Shown here: positions 16,347 to 25,508 of the stretch, in pieces
Layout of the letters: every line of letters starts with the position of its first letter
Position numbering within the stretch: position 1 is the first letter of the stretch
Assembly: GCF_018531195.1 (NCBI RefSeq)
Contig: NZ_JAHDYS010000008.1
Span: 1 to 64,000 of the forward strand
DNA length: 64,000 nucleotides
Reading direction: 5' to 3'
Origin: Pelotalea chapellei
GTDB taxonomy: Bacteria > Desulfobacterota > Desulfuromonadia > Geobacterales > Pseudopelobacteraceae
Translations under genes and position numbers: made by a program
The notes under the pieces: model-generated
The model's input: only the letters and a program-made list of their open reading frames with translations
The model's database searches: none
Told to the model about the DNA's origin: nothing

Positions 16347-17720
16347 ATGGAAAATATTGCTGCGGTTGTCCTTGCTGCCGGCAAGGGTACTCGCATGAAA
16401 TCCGGGATAGTGAAGGTTCTGCATCCTGCCGCCGGCCGGCCGATGATAACCTGGCCAGTGGATGCGGCCCGCCTGGCGGGAGCCGCACCGATTGTGCTGG
16501 TGGTCGGTCATCAGGCCAATGCGGTTTCCAATACGTTTCGCGGCGCCGATGACATCCTTTGTGCCATGCAGGAAGAACAACTGGGAACTGGCCATGCTGT
16601 GGCCTGTGCCAAGGGTGCGCTGCAGGGTTTTAACGGCACGGTGCTGATCCTGTGCGGCGATACGCCGCTATTGAGAGGGGAAACTCTTCGCGAACTGATC
16701 GCTTTTCATCGTGGACAGGAAGCGGTGCTGACGGTGCTGACCGCGCGTATGGATGATCCTCATGGATATGGGCGGGTGGTACGTGACCAGTCCGGCCAGG
16801 TGCTGGCCATTGTCGAACAGAAAGATGCAACTCCGGAACAGCAGGCTATTACGGAGATCAACAGCGGTATCTACTGTATGGAGTCGGACTTCCTTTTTTC
16901 CAATATTTCTTCCATCAGCAGCAACAATGCTCAAAATGAATTCTATCTTACCGATCTGCTTTCCATTGCCGTGAATAAAGGATTGACCTGTCTGGCGCGC
17001 TGTATTGCTGATGCTGATGAAATCATGGGGGTCAATGACCGTGGCCAACTGGCGATGGCTTCCACGATCCTGCGTCAGCGCATCAATCACGAGCTGATGT
17101 GTTCCGGCGTCTCCATGATCGATCCTGGGCATACCTATATCGACCATGGAGTAGCAATCGGCCCGGATACCATTATCCACCCCAATTGCACCATTGGGGG
17201 CAATACCGTTATCGGTAGCAACTGCACCATTGAAGGCAGTGTGACCATCGATAGCTGTCAGATTGGTAATGATTGCCATATCAAGGCCGGATCTGTTCTG
17301 GAAAGCTCCGAACTGCAGGACGATGTGACAGTCGGCCCGATGGCCCACCTTCGGTCCGGCACTGTGCTGCAGGATCATGTCAAGATCGGTAATTTTGTTG
17401 AAACCAAGAAAGCGGTCATGGGGAAAGGGTCAAAGGCCTCTCACCTGACTTATTTGGGGGATGCCGAGATCGGCAGTGATGTCAATATCGGCTGCGGCAC
17501 CATCACCTGCAATTATGACGGCGTCAAAAAGCACCGCACGGTGATCGGCGACAATGTATTTATCGGCAGTGACGTACAGTTGGTAGCTCCGGTGACGGTA
17601 GGCAGCAACTCCCTGGTAGCAGCTGGAACGACTGTTACGAAAAATGTGCCACAGGATTCTCTGGCAATTGCCCGCGTTCCCCAGGTTAATAAGGAAGGCT
17701 GGCGCTTGAAAAAGAAATAG
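16347..17720 (+). CDS. glmU: Bifunctional GlmU (acetyltransferase/uridylyltransferase)
   Basis: GlmU acetylates glucosamine-1-phosphate and couples it to UTP, giving UDP-N-acetylglucosamine for peptidoglycan and LPS. The 457-residue protein has the nucleotidyltransferase half with LAAGKGTRMKS, GTGHAV and CGDTPLL. A left-handed beta-helix half follows, with hexapeptide repeats, NFVETKKAVMGKGSK, SHLTYLGDAEIG and CNYDGVKKHRT. Length and motifs are standard. A GGAG site precedes the ATG. It stands before a c-di-GMP signalling gene, with which it may share a transcript. Confidence 0.96.
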   Translation: MENIAAVVLAAGKGTRMKSGIVKVLHPAAGRPMITWPVDAARLAGAAPIVLVVGHQANAVSNTFRGADDILCAMQEEQLGTGHAVACAKGALQGFNGTVLILCGDTPLLRGETLRELIAFHRGQEAVLTVLTARMDDPHGYGRVVRDQSGQVLAIVEQKDATPEQQAITEINSGIYCMESDFLFSNISSISSNNAQNEFYLTDLLSIAVNKGLTCLARCIADADEIMGVNDRGQLAMASTILRQRINHELMCSGVSMIDPGHTYIDHGVAIGPDTIIHPNCTIGGNTVIGSNCTIEGSVTIDSCQIGNDCHIKAGSVLESSELQDDVTVGPMAHLRSGTVLQDHVKIGNFVETKKAVMGKGSKASHLTYLGDAEIGSDVNIGCGTITCNYDGVKKHRTVIGDNVFIGSDVQLVAPVTVGSNSLVAAGTTVTKNVPQDSLAIARVPQVNKEGWRLKKK

Positions 17721-17799
17721 CGCTGCTTTATCGAGACAGAAAAACGCCAGCCGGTAGCCTTCCCGCTGCCGGATACTCATAAATTGCACCGGAACCATA

Positions 17800-19917
17800 G
17801 TGAACGATTTGCAGCTGGAACCAACAAACGCTGAATTGGTTCTTATCATTGAAGATGATGCCGGACTCAGTGACCTGATGATGTCGGTCCTTGAAGACGA
17901 AGGCTATGCCAGTGCCTGTGCCACCAGTGGTCGCCAGGCCATGGAACTGCTGGCAACACGTACTGCCGGCCTGATCATGCTGGATTATGCTTTGCCCGAC
18001 ATGACCGGAGCTGCCTTTATCGAGCAAATCCGGGAATTAGGCTGCATGATTCCCTTTGTCATGGTGACTGGCCGGGATGACGCCAGTCTTGCCGTGCAGA
18101 TGATGAAAACCGGCGCCTGTGATTACATGCTCAAGGACACTACATTTCTTGACCGTCTGCCTGCTGTGGTCAGCCGTGCTCTCAATGATGCCCGCATTCG
18201 CGAGCGTCTCCAGCGTGCAGAAATGTCCTTGCGACAAAGCGAGCGACGCCTTGCCCGGGCGCAGAAAATCGCTCGCATGGGAAGTTGGGAATGGAATGTT
18301 GTTACTGGTGAAATTTACTGGTCAGACGAGTTGTACCGGATTTTCGGATTTGCGCCGCGTGAACCGGCAGTCATTGACATGGAATGGATTTTCGGACTGG
18401 TCAACCCCACTGACATGGCGGCCTTCCGGAAAGTCATGCTGGCCGCCGCCAAAAATGCACAGCCCTTCAACATTGTTTATCGTATCAATTCGCTCACGGA
18501 TGGTGAAGTTGTAGTCAACAGCCAGGGAGAAGTTGAATGTGACAGCTCCGGTAATGTGGTGCTGGTTTCCGGCACAACTCTTGACATAACAGCCCGCATT
18601 CGCGCCGAGAGTGAAATCCAGCAGCTGATCAACTACGATACATTAACCGGCCTTCCCAATCGCAGCCTGCTTCACGACCGGCTCAAGCTGGCCATTGCCC
18701 AGGCGGCGCGGGAACACAACCTGGTCGGAGTGCTGCTGCTCGATCTGGATCGTTTCAAGAGTATCAATGAAACTCTCGGCCATCGGGCGGGTGATAAACT
18801 ACTTAAAACAGTGGCAAAGCGTCTCTCGGCATGTGTGCGTGAGAGTGATACCCTGGCGCGGTTGGGTGGTGATGAATTTGTTACCATTCTGATCGGAGTC
18901 AGTTCAGAGGATGGCATAACCACTGTTGCAAAGAAGGTTTTGGCTCTGATAGCCGAGCCGATGTACATAGATGGTCATGAGATCTACACTTCAGGCAGCA
19001 TCGGCATTGCCGTATATCCCATGGATGGAGAAGATGGCCACACCCTGCTCAAGCACGCCGATCTTGCCATGTATCAGGCCAAGGAGCAGGATCGCAACAA
19101 TTTCCAGTTTTTCTCCCGTGAGATGAATACCAAGGTGCTGGAGCGGATGATGCTGGAGACTTCCATGCGCAAGGCACTGGATCGGGAGGAATTTTTCCTG
19201 GTATATCAGCCCCAGGTGGATGTCCGCAGCGGCCGCATCATCGGGATGGAAGCCCTGTTGCGCTGGCAGCATCCCGATATGGGACTGCTTGGGCCGGATA
19301 AGTTCATCTATCTCGCTGAGGACAACGGATTTATCATCCCTCTCGGCGAGTGGGTACTGCGTGCCGCCTGCAAGCAGAATAAGGCCTGGCAGGATGCCGG
19401 GCTGACCCCGGTGCGGGTGGCGGTAAATTTATCCAGCAAGCAGTTCGGTCAGCAGCGGCTGGATGAAATGATCGCATCGGTGCTGATGGATACCGGTTTG
19501 GAACCTCAATGGCTCGAGGTGGAAATCACCGAAAGCGCTATCATGAAAAACGCGGAGCAGAACGCCACCATTCTGCACAAACTCAAAGAAATGGGCATTG
19601 CCCTGGCTATTGATGATTTTGGTACAGGCTATTCCTCTCTTTCCTATCTCAAGCACTTTCCCATCACCCGTTTAAAGATCGACCGTTCCTTTGTGCGGGA
19701 CATTACCACCAACCCCGATGACGCAGCCATTGCCGAAATCATTATTGCCATGGCCCAGACGCTGAAGCTCAACGTCATTGCAGAAGGGGTTGAAACCCGT
19801 CCCCAGATGGAATTTCTTTCCTTCCATAATTGCGTGGAAATGCAAGGTTATCTTTTCAGTCGTCCCGTGCCGGCTGAAGAATTTGCCAGACTTCTTCGCG
19901 AAGGTCTCAAGTACTGA
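17800..19917 (+). CDS. REC-PAS-GGDEF-EAL c-di-GMP signalling protein
   Basis: This 705-residue cytoplasmic protein has an N-terminal receiver with acceptor Asp in LIMLDYALPDM. A PAS domain follows (about 150-265), then a GGDEF domain with intact RLGGDEFV, and an EAL domain with intact MEALLRW, NLSSKQF, EITES, DDFGTGYSSL, KIDRSFV and AEGVET. Both active-site signatures are complete, so it could make or break c-di-GMP; which dominates cannot be read from sequence. The start is GTG at 17800 with a weak ribosome site. Two PilZ proteins in this window could be downstream readers. Confidence 0.93.
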   Translation: MNDLQLEPTNAELVLIIEDDAGLSDLMMSVLEDEGYASACATSGRQAMELLATRTAGLIMLDYALPDMTGAAFIEQIRELGCMIPFVMVTGRDDASLAVQMMKTGACDYMLKDTTFLDRLPAVVSRALNDARIRERLQRAEMSLRQSERRLARAQKIARMGSWEWNVVTGEIYWSDELYRIFGFAPREPAVIDMEWIFGLVNPTDMAAFRKVMLAAAKNAQPFNIVYRINSLTDGEVVVNSQGEVECDSSGNVVLVSGTTLDITARIRAESEIQQLINYDTLTGLPNRSLLHDRLKLAIAQAAREHNLVGVLLLDLDRFKSINETLGHRAGDKLLKTVAKRLSACVRESDTLARLGGDEFVTILIGVSSEDGITTVAKKVLALIAEPMYIDGHEIYTSGSIGIAVYPMDGEDGHTLLKHADLAMYQAKEQDRNNFQFFSREMNTKVLERMMLETSMRKALDREEFFLVYQPQVDVRSGRIIGMEALLRWQHPDMGLLGPDKFIYLAEDNGFIIPLGEWVLRAACKQNKAWQDAGLTPVRVAVNLSSKQFGQQRLDEMIASVLMDTGLEPQWLEVEITESAIMKNAEQNATILHKLKEMGIALAIDDFGTGYSSLSYLKHFPITRLKIDRSFVRDITTNPDDAAIAEIIIAMAQTLKLNVIAEGVETRPQMEFLSFHNCVEMQGYLFSRPVPAEEFARLLREGLKY

Positions 19918-20073
19918 TCAACGCTTTCTCCACACGTCCGATTCGTAGCAAACCGCCTGCCTTTCAGCCAGAATCCCACCAGATTCCCCGGTTTCCATTG
20001 TCTTGGCACGCTTGACGCTGTCCTGCATGGAATGGTATGGAATTAAAAATATTTTTATGTTTTGGGGGTATGC

Positions 20074-21252
20074 ATGATCAAGCTGTTTTGGTCAGGTCTT
20101 TTGACAATGTTGCTGCTATCCGGCTGCGGCTGGAATGGAACTCCGACTCGCCACAACGATGTAGCACCTCCTACTTCGATCACGATCACCGCAGAGTTAC
20201 CTGTTATTGCTGCCAAGACTTCCACCAAGCTCAAGGTAACAGGTGACTATTCCGGAAAATACACTCTGGATCTTACGGATCAGGCGGTCTGGTCGAGTGA
20301 TTCACCCGGCATAGCTGATTTCTCTGCGGCCAGTCCCAACCGTGTGGTTGCGCATGCCCCGGGGACAGCAATTCTGACGGCAAACGTGAGGGGGGTGACG
20401 AGCACCTTTCAGCTGACGGTCAGCAATGCTAAAATCTCCGCGGTGATAATCAGCCCTGTCGATCCAACCATTCCCGTTGGTCTCACGACCCAGTTTACCG
20501 CAAGCGGTAGCTTTTCCGACTCAACAACCCAGGATATAACACCGGATTCCGCCTGGGCTTCAGACACACCAAATATAGCAACCATAAGCAACGCTGACGG
20601 CAGCAAGGGCTTCGCCCATGCTCTCGCAGTCGGCACATCAACCATCAGAGCGACCTTTGACGGAATGAGCGACACAACTGTGTTGACTGTCTCGGCACCT
20701 GTACCGGTTTCAATTACGATTACAACACCTGCCAGTGACAATCTGATCGTCGGCGCTAACAGAGACTTTACCGTGACGGCCACAATGAGTGACGGCACCC
20801 CTCAAATTGTGACCCCTGACAGCGAGTGGAGCACCAGCGATGCTGCAATAGCCACGGTCGGCAATGCTGCACCCGATAAGGGAAAAGTCACGGGTGTCGC
20901 CGCAGGCTCTGCCACCATCAGTGCCGTATATGCAGGTCTGACCGCTACGGCGAATGTGACAGTCGCTGCGAAAGTAGTTCAAAGTCTGGCCATTGACCCA
21001 CCTCCAGCTACTTTCCTGTCTATTACCTCACCATTTACATTTCAAACTTTAACCCCAGTTCAATTTACGGCCACAGCCACTTACAACGACGGTTCCACCC
21101 AGGTTGTGACCGCTCAAGCTGCCTGGACCAGCAGCTTGCCTAATAGTGTGAGTGTCAATAATGGGCTGGTAACGCCAATTAGTGCCAACACGGCAATTAT
21201 CACAGCTAGTTTTGAGGGACTGAAGCAAACAGTAACTGTCATCGTGCCATGA
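20074..21252 (+). CDS. Ig-like (BIg2-type) repeat lipoprotein
   Basis: The ATG at 20074 follows a GGGGG site. The signal peptide ends in LSGC, a lipobox, so the protein is predicted to be lipid-anchored. After it come four Ig-like repeats of about 85-90 residues (roughly 36-118, 126-212, 215-298 and 303-392). Each has a W-S-S/T-D-like core, a TAxATYxDG strand and a closing ATxSA-type strand, as in BIg2 domains. Such proteins are usually surface structural or adhesion proteins. An outer-membrane barrel gene follows directly on the same strand. Confidence 0.8.
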   Translation: MIKLFWSGLLTMLLLSGCGWNGTPTRHNDVAPPTSITITAELPVIAAKTSTKLKVTGDYSGKYTLDLTDQAVWSSDSPGIADFSAASPNRVVAHAPGTAILTANVRGVTSTFQLTVSNAKISAVIISPVDPTIPVGLTTQFTASGSFSDSTTQDITPDSAWASDTPNIATISNADGSKGFAHALAVGTSTIRATFDGMSDTTVLTVSAPVPVSITITTPASDNLIVGANRDFTVTATMSDGTPQIVTPDSEWSTSDAAIATVGNAAPDKGKVTGVAAGSATISAVYAGLTATANVTVAAKVVQSLAIDPPPATFLSITSPFTFQTLTPVQFTATATYNDGSTQVVTAQAAWTSSLPNSVSVNNGLVTPISANTAIITASFEGLKQTVTVIVP

Positions 21253-21303
21253 GCGGCATATATGGAATCATCACAAATTAAATTTTCCAGGAAGTGAGAT
21301 AAT

Positions 21304-21954
21304 ATGAAACCAATCAGCAAAATGACGATTTACGTGTGCCTGCTGCTCCTGCTGTGCGTCCCTGCACGGGCTGAACATACCGGTCCCTACGTGGGGATCC
21401 TCGCTGGAGGGAGTGCACTGATGGATGCCAAAGCCTCAAACGGCCAGGAAAGCTTCAAGCTCGGTTTTAATCCTGGTTTTCAGGGAAGCGCAGTTGTCGG
21501 GTGGGATCTGAGGTATGACAATCCGGTGGGAGAAGGGCGAATCGAACTTGAATACAATCATCGCAGCAATCCATTAGACAAAGTCAGTTTTGTTGAAGGA
21601 ACCTCCAAAGGTGGGGGTAACCTGACGGCAGACAGTCTGCTGCTTAACTGTTTCGCTGTTTTTCACAACAAGTTGTCCTGGTCACCATACGTGGGCATTG
21701 GTGTCGGGGCGGCCCGAATCGAAGCCAATGATCTGAAAGTGGATGGTCAGGCACTGGCCAGCGACTCTACGGTGGTACTGGCCTATCAACTTGGTGCTGG
21801 AGTTGATTATCCGCTGACAGATTATCTAAACCTTGATCTCGGCTATCGCTTTTTTGGCAGCACCAAGCCGAAGTTTACCGATTTTAACGGACAAAAATTC
21901 GGTGTCGATTACTTTAGTCACAACCTTGTTTTGGGGCTGCGGCTCGGATTTTGA
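21304..21954 (+). CDS. Small outer-membrane beta-barrel protein (OmpA-like porin fold)
   Basis: This 216-residue protein has a signal peptide (MTIYVCLLLLLCVPARAEH). The alternating strands (GPYVGILAGGSALMD, EGRIELEYNHRSN, NLDLGYRFFG) and the C-terminal aromatic LGLRLGF are the signature of outer-membrane barrels of about eight strands. A ribosome site (AGGAAGTGAG) precedes the ATG. It follows the Ig-like lipoprotein gene by about 50 bp, so the two may be cotranscribed. Function is inferred only by fold. Confidence 0.75.
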   Translation: MKPISKMTIYVCLLLLLCVPARAEHTGPYVGILAGGSALMDAKASNGQESFKLGFNPGFQGSAVVGWDLRYDNPVGEGRIELEYNHRSNPLDKVSFVEGTSKGGGNLTADSLLLNCFAVFHNKLSWSPYVGIGVGAARIEANDLKVDGQALASDSTVVLAYQLGAGVDYPLTDYLNLDLGYRFFGSTKPKFTDFNGQKFGVDYFSHNLVLGLRLGF

Positions 21955-21974
21955 ATTGTTTCCTGTTTCAATTC

Positions 21975-21998
21975 AGGGGCGACCGGCCGGTCGCCCCT
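21975..21998. repeat. Perfect 24-bp GC-rich palindrome
   Basis: aggggcgaccgg is followed exactly by its complement between two convergent genes. Its ggggcg/cgcccc ends resemble those of the larger palindromic element inside uvrA, so it may belong to a dispersed repeat family; it could also act as a bidirectional terminator. Confidence 0.6.
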
Positions 21999-22018
21999 AC
22001 GTCCCCGCAAAAAAACCG

Positions 22019-23383
22019 TCATAATTCCTTTGACCACAGCAGCAGCAATGAACTGCCGGGTGATCCGTTGCGAAGAATGCTGGTGTCATAGGAATATTCA
22101 ATAAAAAGCTGAGAATTCCAAAAGAAACCACTCGTGATGGCAGCCGAGAAAACCTTGCCCTGCTTTTCCTGAAACATGCGGGTATTGTCGGTGAAGATGT
22201 TGCGTTTGACCCAGGCATAAGTGTAACGGAGATGCAGGTGCAGGAAAAAGAGGAGTTCCCGCCGGTATTCAGCTGACCCTATCAGATAATCCGAGACAGG
22301 GAATTGGTTGAACATGGCGCCCGGGTAGACCTGGCGATAAAGGTCGTCGGTTTCAGTCGGCATCGGTCCCCCTCCGATGCGGAAGGCCGAAAAGCGGTCC
22401 AGCTTTCCATAGGGGGTAAAGCCGCCGTAAAAGCTGAAAAGGAGCCGGTTCTTTTCGGAAAGGCCGGGAATCCCGCCGGCGGCCAGCAGGTAGCCGGAAA
22501 CTTTAAGGTAGTCGCGGGTCTCATCTCGCGGGTAGAGGGCGCCGCCGTAGTTGGCGTCGGACCATTTGTTTCTTCGCATAGCCTCAGCGTCCATCCCGCT
22601 GGCAAGGCCGCTGTGGGGCAGTTCCATCAAGTTGCGGCGCAGGCCGTCATACCGCACCCGCAGGAGCGTGCCGAAGACTGTCGTATCGGGAGGTAGTCGC
22701 ACTTCCGGGCCGGTATCGGAAGTGGGCTTGGTGTATAGGTAGCCTGCCTGGCCGTACAACTGCAGCCTGAGGTCATTGTCTGCCTGGAAGGGGGCGACAG
22801 GAATGCGCATTCCAATGCCTGCCCGGCCGTTGACAGTACCCCAGATGATGGAGGTCCTCCTGATTTCCTGGCCATCGGAGATCTCTTCATCGGGAAAGGG
22901 TATCGTGTTGTTGTCGAGGTGCCCGAGCAGTTGCAGGTTGCCGAAGGTTCGGGAGATATCAAACTCATTGACGAAAATACCGAGAATTGCCCGGAGGCGT
23001 GTATCGCCCCAGCGGTGTCGTAGGTAAACGGATCCGATCGGGAGAGCGTCCCGCCCTGCAAGGGAAGTTGTGAAGAGGGTGCTGCCAAGGACCAGGGAGG
23101 CATTGTTGTCCCGGTCTCGGGGAGGGATGTCCACAGTTGTACCAAAGGATGTGGTACTGACCGGTTCTCCTGCCAGAGGGGTGTGGTAACTGGGAAGTTC
23201 TATTGTGGGTGCGGACATGCTGCCCGAGCCATCCTTCTCGATCTCAATATCGGCTCCACTGGCCGGCCCGGGGGCAGACGCCCATAAAACGAGAAAAACA
23301 GCCCAGGCAGCACAGGGATAAGCCGCTTTGCTGTAGAGCAGGGTGAGTGACGATCTGATTGAATAATGGAGGAGCAGGTGCAT
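22019..23383 (-). CDS. Predicted outer-membrane beta-barrel protein
   Basis: This protein of about 454 residues has a long N-terminal hydrophobic segment ending near ASGADIE. The mature part is dominated by alternating hydrophobic strands (SVYLRHRWGDTRLRAILGIF, LQLYGQAGYLYTK, EYRRELLFFLHLHLRYTYAW), typical of barrels. FRIGGGPMP recalls the R-G-F/G turn of Omp85-type barrels, but that is weak. There is no POTRA-like domain. The start is uncertain: ATG 23383 lacks a clear ribosome site. It converges with the small barrel gene. Confidence 0.6.
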   Translation of the reverse strand: MHLLLHYSIRSSLTLLYSKAAYPCAAWAVFLVLWASAPGPASGADIEIEKDGSGSMSAPTIELPSYHTPLAGEPVSTTSFGTTVDIPPRDRDNNASLVLGSTLFTTSLAGRDALPIGSVYLRHRWGDTRLRAILGIFVNEFDISRTFGNLQLLGHLDNNTIPFPDEEISDGQEIRRTSIIWGTVNGRAGIGMRIPVAPFQADNDLRLQLYGQAGYLYTKPTSDTGPEVRLPPDTTVFGTLLRVRYDGLRRNLMELPHSGLASGMDAEAMRRNKWSDANYGGALYPRDETRDYLKVSGYLLAAGGIPGLSEKNRLLFSFYGGFTPYGKLDRFSAFRIGGGPMPTETDDLYRQVYPGAMFNQFPVSDYLIGSAEYRRELLFFLHLHLRYTYAWVKRNIFTDNTRMFQEKQGKVFSAAITSGFFWNSQLFIEYSYDTSILRNGSPGSSLLLLWSKEL

Positions 23384-23464
23384 GTTCTGATGATACAGCA
23401 AAAGCTTTAATTCATGCTGTTAATAATCGGTTCCTCATCTTTGAATTTCATCGGTGTCAGATGA

Positions 23465-25093
23465 TTATGCCAGCTTGAACCTGAATACCAGCTCCTGCAG
23501 TAGTTGCGCGTTTGCAGTTAATTGAGCCGAAGCGGTTGCCGTTTCGCTTGCCCCGCGTGCAGTATTATGCACCACTTCAGTAACTTGCTGTACGTTTGTC
23601 GTTATCTCGCAGGTTGTAGCAGTCTGTTCTTCTGCGGCAGTGGCAATCTGGTTGATCTGCATTGTGACTTCATTTACCTGGCTGAGTATTTCCTCCAGGG
23701 CCTGACCTGATTTTTCCGAACTTGAAGCGCCTTTTTCTACTTCAAGAACACCTTCCTCCATTGCTTGAACGGCAACTTTGGTTTCATTTTGGATGGTCCT
23801 GATCATTTCAGATATTTCCTTGGTTGCTTTGGTCGTTCTCTCTGCAAGCGCTCTGACTTCATCGGCAACAACAGCAAACCCTCTCCCTTGCTCCCCGGCC
23901 CTGGCAGCTTCAATGGCAGCATTCAACGCAAGCAGGTTGGTCTGATCTGCAATATCTTCAATGGTCCCGACAATCTCGCCAATTTGAATAGAACGGACTC
24001 CCAGGCTTTCTACTGTCTGTGCCGACTGCCTGACCTGTTCAGCTATCTTGCCCATTCCTGTGATGGTTTCCTGTACTACGGCACCCCCTTTGATCGCGGA
24101 TGCACTGGTCTGCCGTGAACTTTCGGCCGCCATACTGCAGTTGCGAGCTATATCAGTGCTTGTGGCAGCCATCTCCTCGCTTGCTGTTGCCACGGTGCTT
24201 GTCTGGGATGCGACCTCTTCGGCGCCCGTGGCAATCTGTTCTGCAGTGGATTGAAGCTGATTGGATGCCGAAGCCACCTGGCTGGATGTTTCGGCTACAC
24301 TCTTCAGGATGTGATTCAAATTGGCAATAACCTTTCGTGATGAATCCGCCAGGACTCCCACTTCATCTTTGCCTGTTACTGAAATATTCATGGTCAGATC
24401 ACCATCCGCCAGGCGATTGTTCATGGCAACAAGCTCGGAAATGGGCTTGGTGATGGTGCGAGTAACCAGTATTGCTGCTGCAATACCTGTAAGTAAGGAA
24501 ACAAGGCCTAATATGATATTTATGTAGCGAGCCCTGTGACTATAGGTCGCGGTTCTTTCGTTCATCTCCTTGGAAGCGTTTTTCTGATAGTTGAGAAGCT
24601 CAACGAAATTATCCTTGGTTTTGTCGGTAAGAGGCATCGTTTCGTTGACAAGCATGGCGATAGCCTCTTCTCTTTGCCCCTTCTGGGAAAGTTCCAGGGT
24701 TTTGTTGTTTGCAGCTGCAGCCGGAGCTACTACTGCTTTCAATTTTGCTATTATCGCTTTTCCTTGTTCCATCTGATCCAATTCTTCTATTTTGGCAATT
24801 GCCTGCTTGTACTCCTGGCGACTTGCCTGGATTTCTTTTAAAAATTGATCTCTGTTTGAATGATTTTCAAGAAGTGTGAATGAGCGGGCAGAACTGACAA
24901 CGTTATTTAAAGCTATTAGTGCTTCATATGCTTTCTCGGTTCTTACGTGGTTGTTTTCTACAATCTGGTCAATATTGTTATCAATCTTGTTAATCAGGTA
25001 ATAACTCGATGCCACAGACAGCATCATCAGCAATAAAACACATGTAAAGGCTGCTCCAAGACGTACTCCGATTTTGATGTCTGAACTTTTCAC
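23465..25093 (-). CDS. Methyl-accepting chemotaxis protein, four-helix-bundle sensor
   Basis: This chemoreceptor of about 542 residues has an N-terminal TM helix, a periplasmic four-helix-bundle sensor, a second TM helix, a HAMP domain ([23 protein letters not shown]) and the long cytoplasmic coiled coil. Its tip is a canonical receptor hairpin ([38 protein letters not shown]). The start is the GTG at 25093, preceded by GGAGG. It should signal to CheA and CheW, encoded elsewhere. The ligand is unknown. Confidence 0.92.
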   Translation of the reverse strand: MKSSDIKIGVRLGAAFTCVLLLMMLSVASSYYLINKIDNNIDQIVENNHVRTEKAYEALIALNNVVSSARSFTLLENHSNRDQFLKEIQASRQEYKQAIAKIEELDQMEQGKAIIAKLKAVVAPAAAANNKTLELSQKGQREEAIAMLVNETMPLTDKTKDNFVELLNYQKNASKEMNERTATYSHRARYINIILGLVSLLTGIAAAILVTRTITKPISELVAMNNRLADGDLTMNISVTGKDEVGVLADSSRKVIANLNHILKSVAETSSQVASASNQLQSTAEQIATGAEEVASQTSTVATASEEMAATSTDIARNCSMAAESSRQTSASAIKGGAVVQETITGMGKIAEQVRQSAQTVESLGVRSIQIGEIVGTIEDIADQTNLLALNAAIEAARAGEQGRGFAVVADEVRALAERTTKATKEISEMIRTIQNETKVAVQAMEEGVLEVEKGASSSEKSGQALEEILSQVNEVTMQINQIATAAEEQTATTCEITTNVQQVTEVVHNTARGASETATASAQLTANAQLLQELVFRFKLA

Positions 25094-25323
25094 AAAGGCC
25101 TCCATGTTTAATTAATAAAATTAAAGCTTCATTGGGCGGGTGTAGCATCGATTAATCGTCAAATAGCGTAAGCCTCATAATGGAGTCTTATTGTATTCAT
25201 AAGTAAATTACTTATATTGTTGATTTATATTCATTTATCGAAAATGATGTTATTGACGCAAGCACATTGCGCACCATTTTTGTTGGGGACATGAAAGAGA
25301 AATAAATAATTTTATTTTTATTT

Positions 25324-25505
25324 TATAATTAATGGATGAAGGTTCGCAGAAGGGAATACTGTCTCAGAGGTGATGTCAAGTTGTAAGCAAGGAGTGGGAC
25401 CAGTTCGGGGGCAGGGCACCTTCTCCTTTAGGGCCACAGTACTTAAGGGGTACCCGATAGGGCGGAGGAGGGGGATTCGGGCGAGATTGGGTCTCGCCCT
25501 TTTGT
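25324..25505 (+). ncRNA. Candidate small RNA with promoter and terminator
   Basis: A perfect TATAAT at 25324-25329 could start a plus-strand transcript near 25336. It ends at a strong terminator, an 8-bp stem gggcgaga/tctcgccc (25479-25486, 25492-25499) and a T-run. No reading frame lies between. A long-range pairing of ccttctcc (25419) with ggaggagg (25464) encloses further complementary stretches (gtac with gtac). It does not look like 6S, SRP, c-di-GMP or cobalamin RNA. It converges with the chemoreceptor gene below, so it might also act as antisense. Confidence 0.4.
25479..25505 (+). terminator. Rho-independent terminator on the plus strand
   Basis: This is the 8-bp stem with a 5-nt loop and T-run described for the candidate small RNA. 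On the minus strand no T-run follows, so it is not a good terminator for the neighbouring chemoreceptor. Confidence 0.7.
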
Positions 25506-25508
25506 TAT

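Noticed and set aside
16668-17378. Long open frame antisense to glmU
   Set aside because: It lies entirely inside a highly conserved glmU and has no ribosome site or protein-like features.
25380-25470. c-di-GMP (GEMM) or cobalamin riboswitch
   Set aside because: Some short strings (agggc, gccac) recall these, but the conserved cores and the downstream gene are missing.
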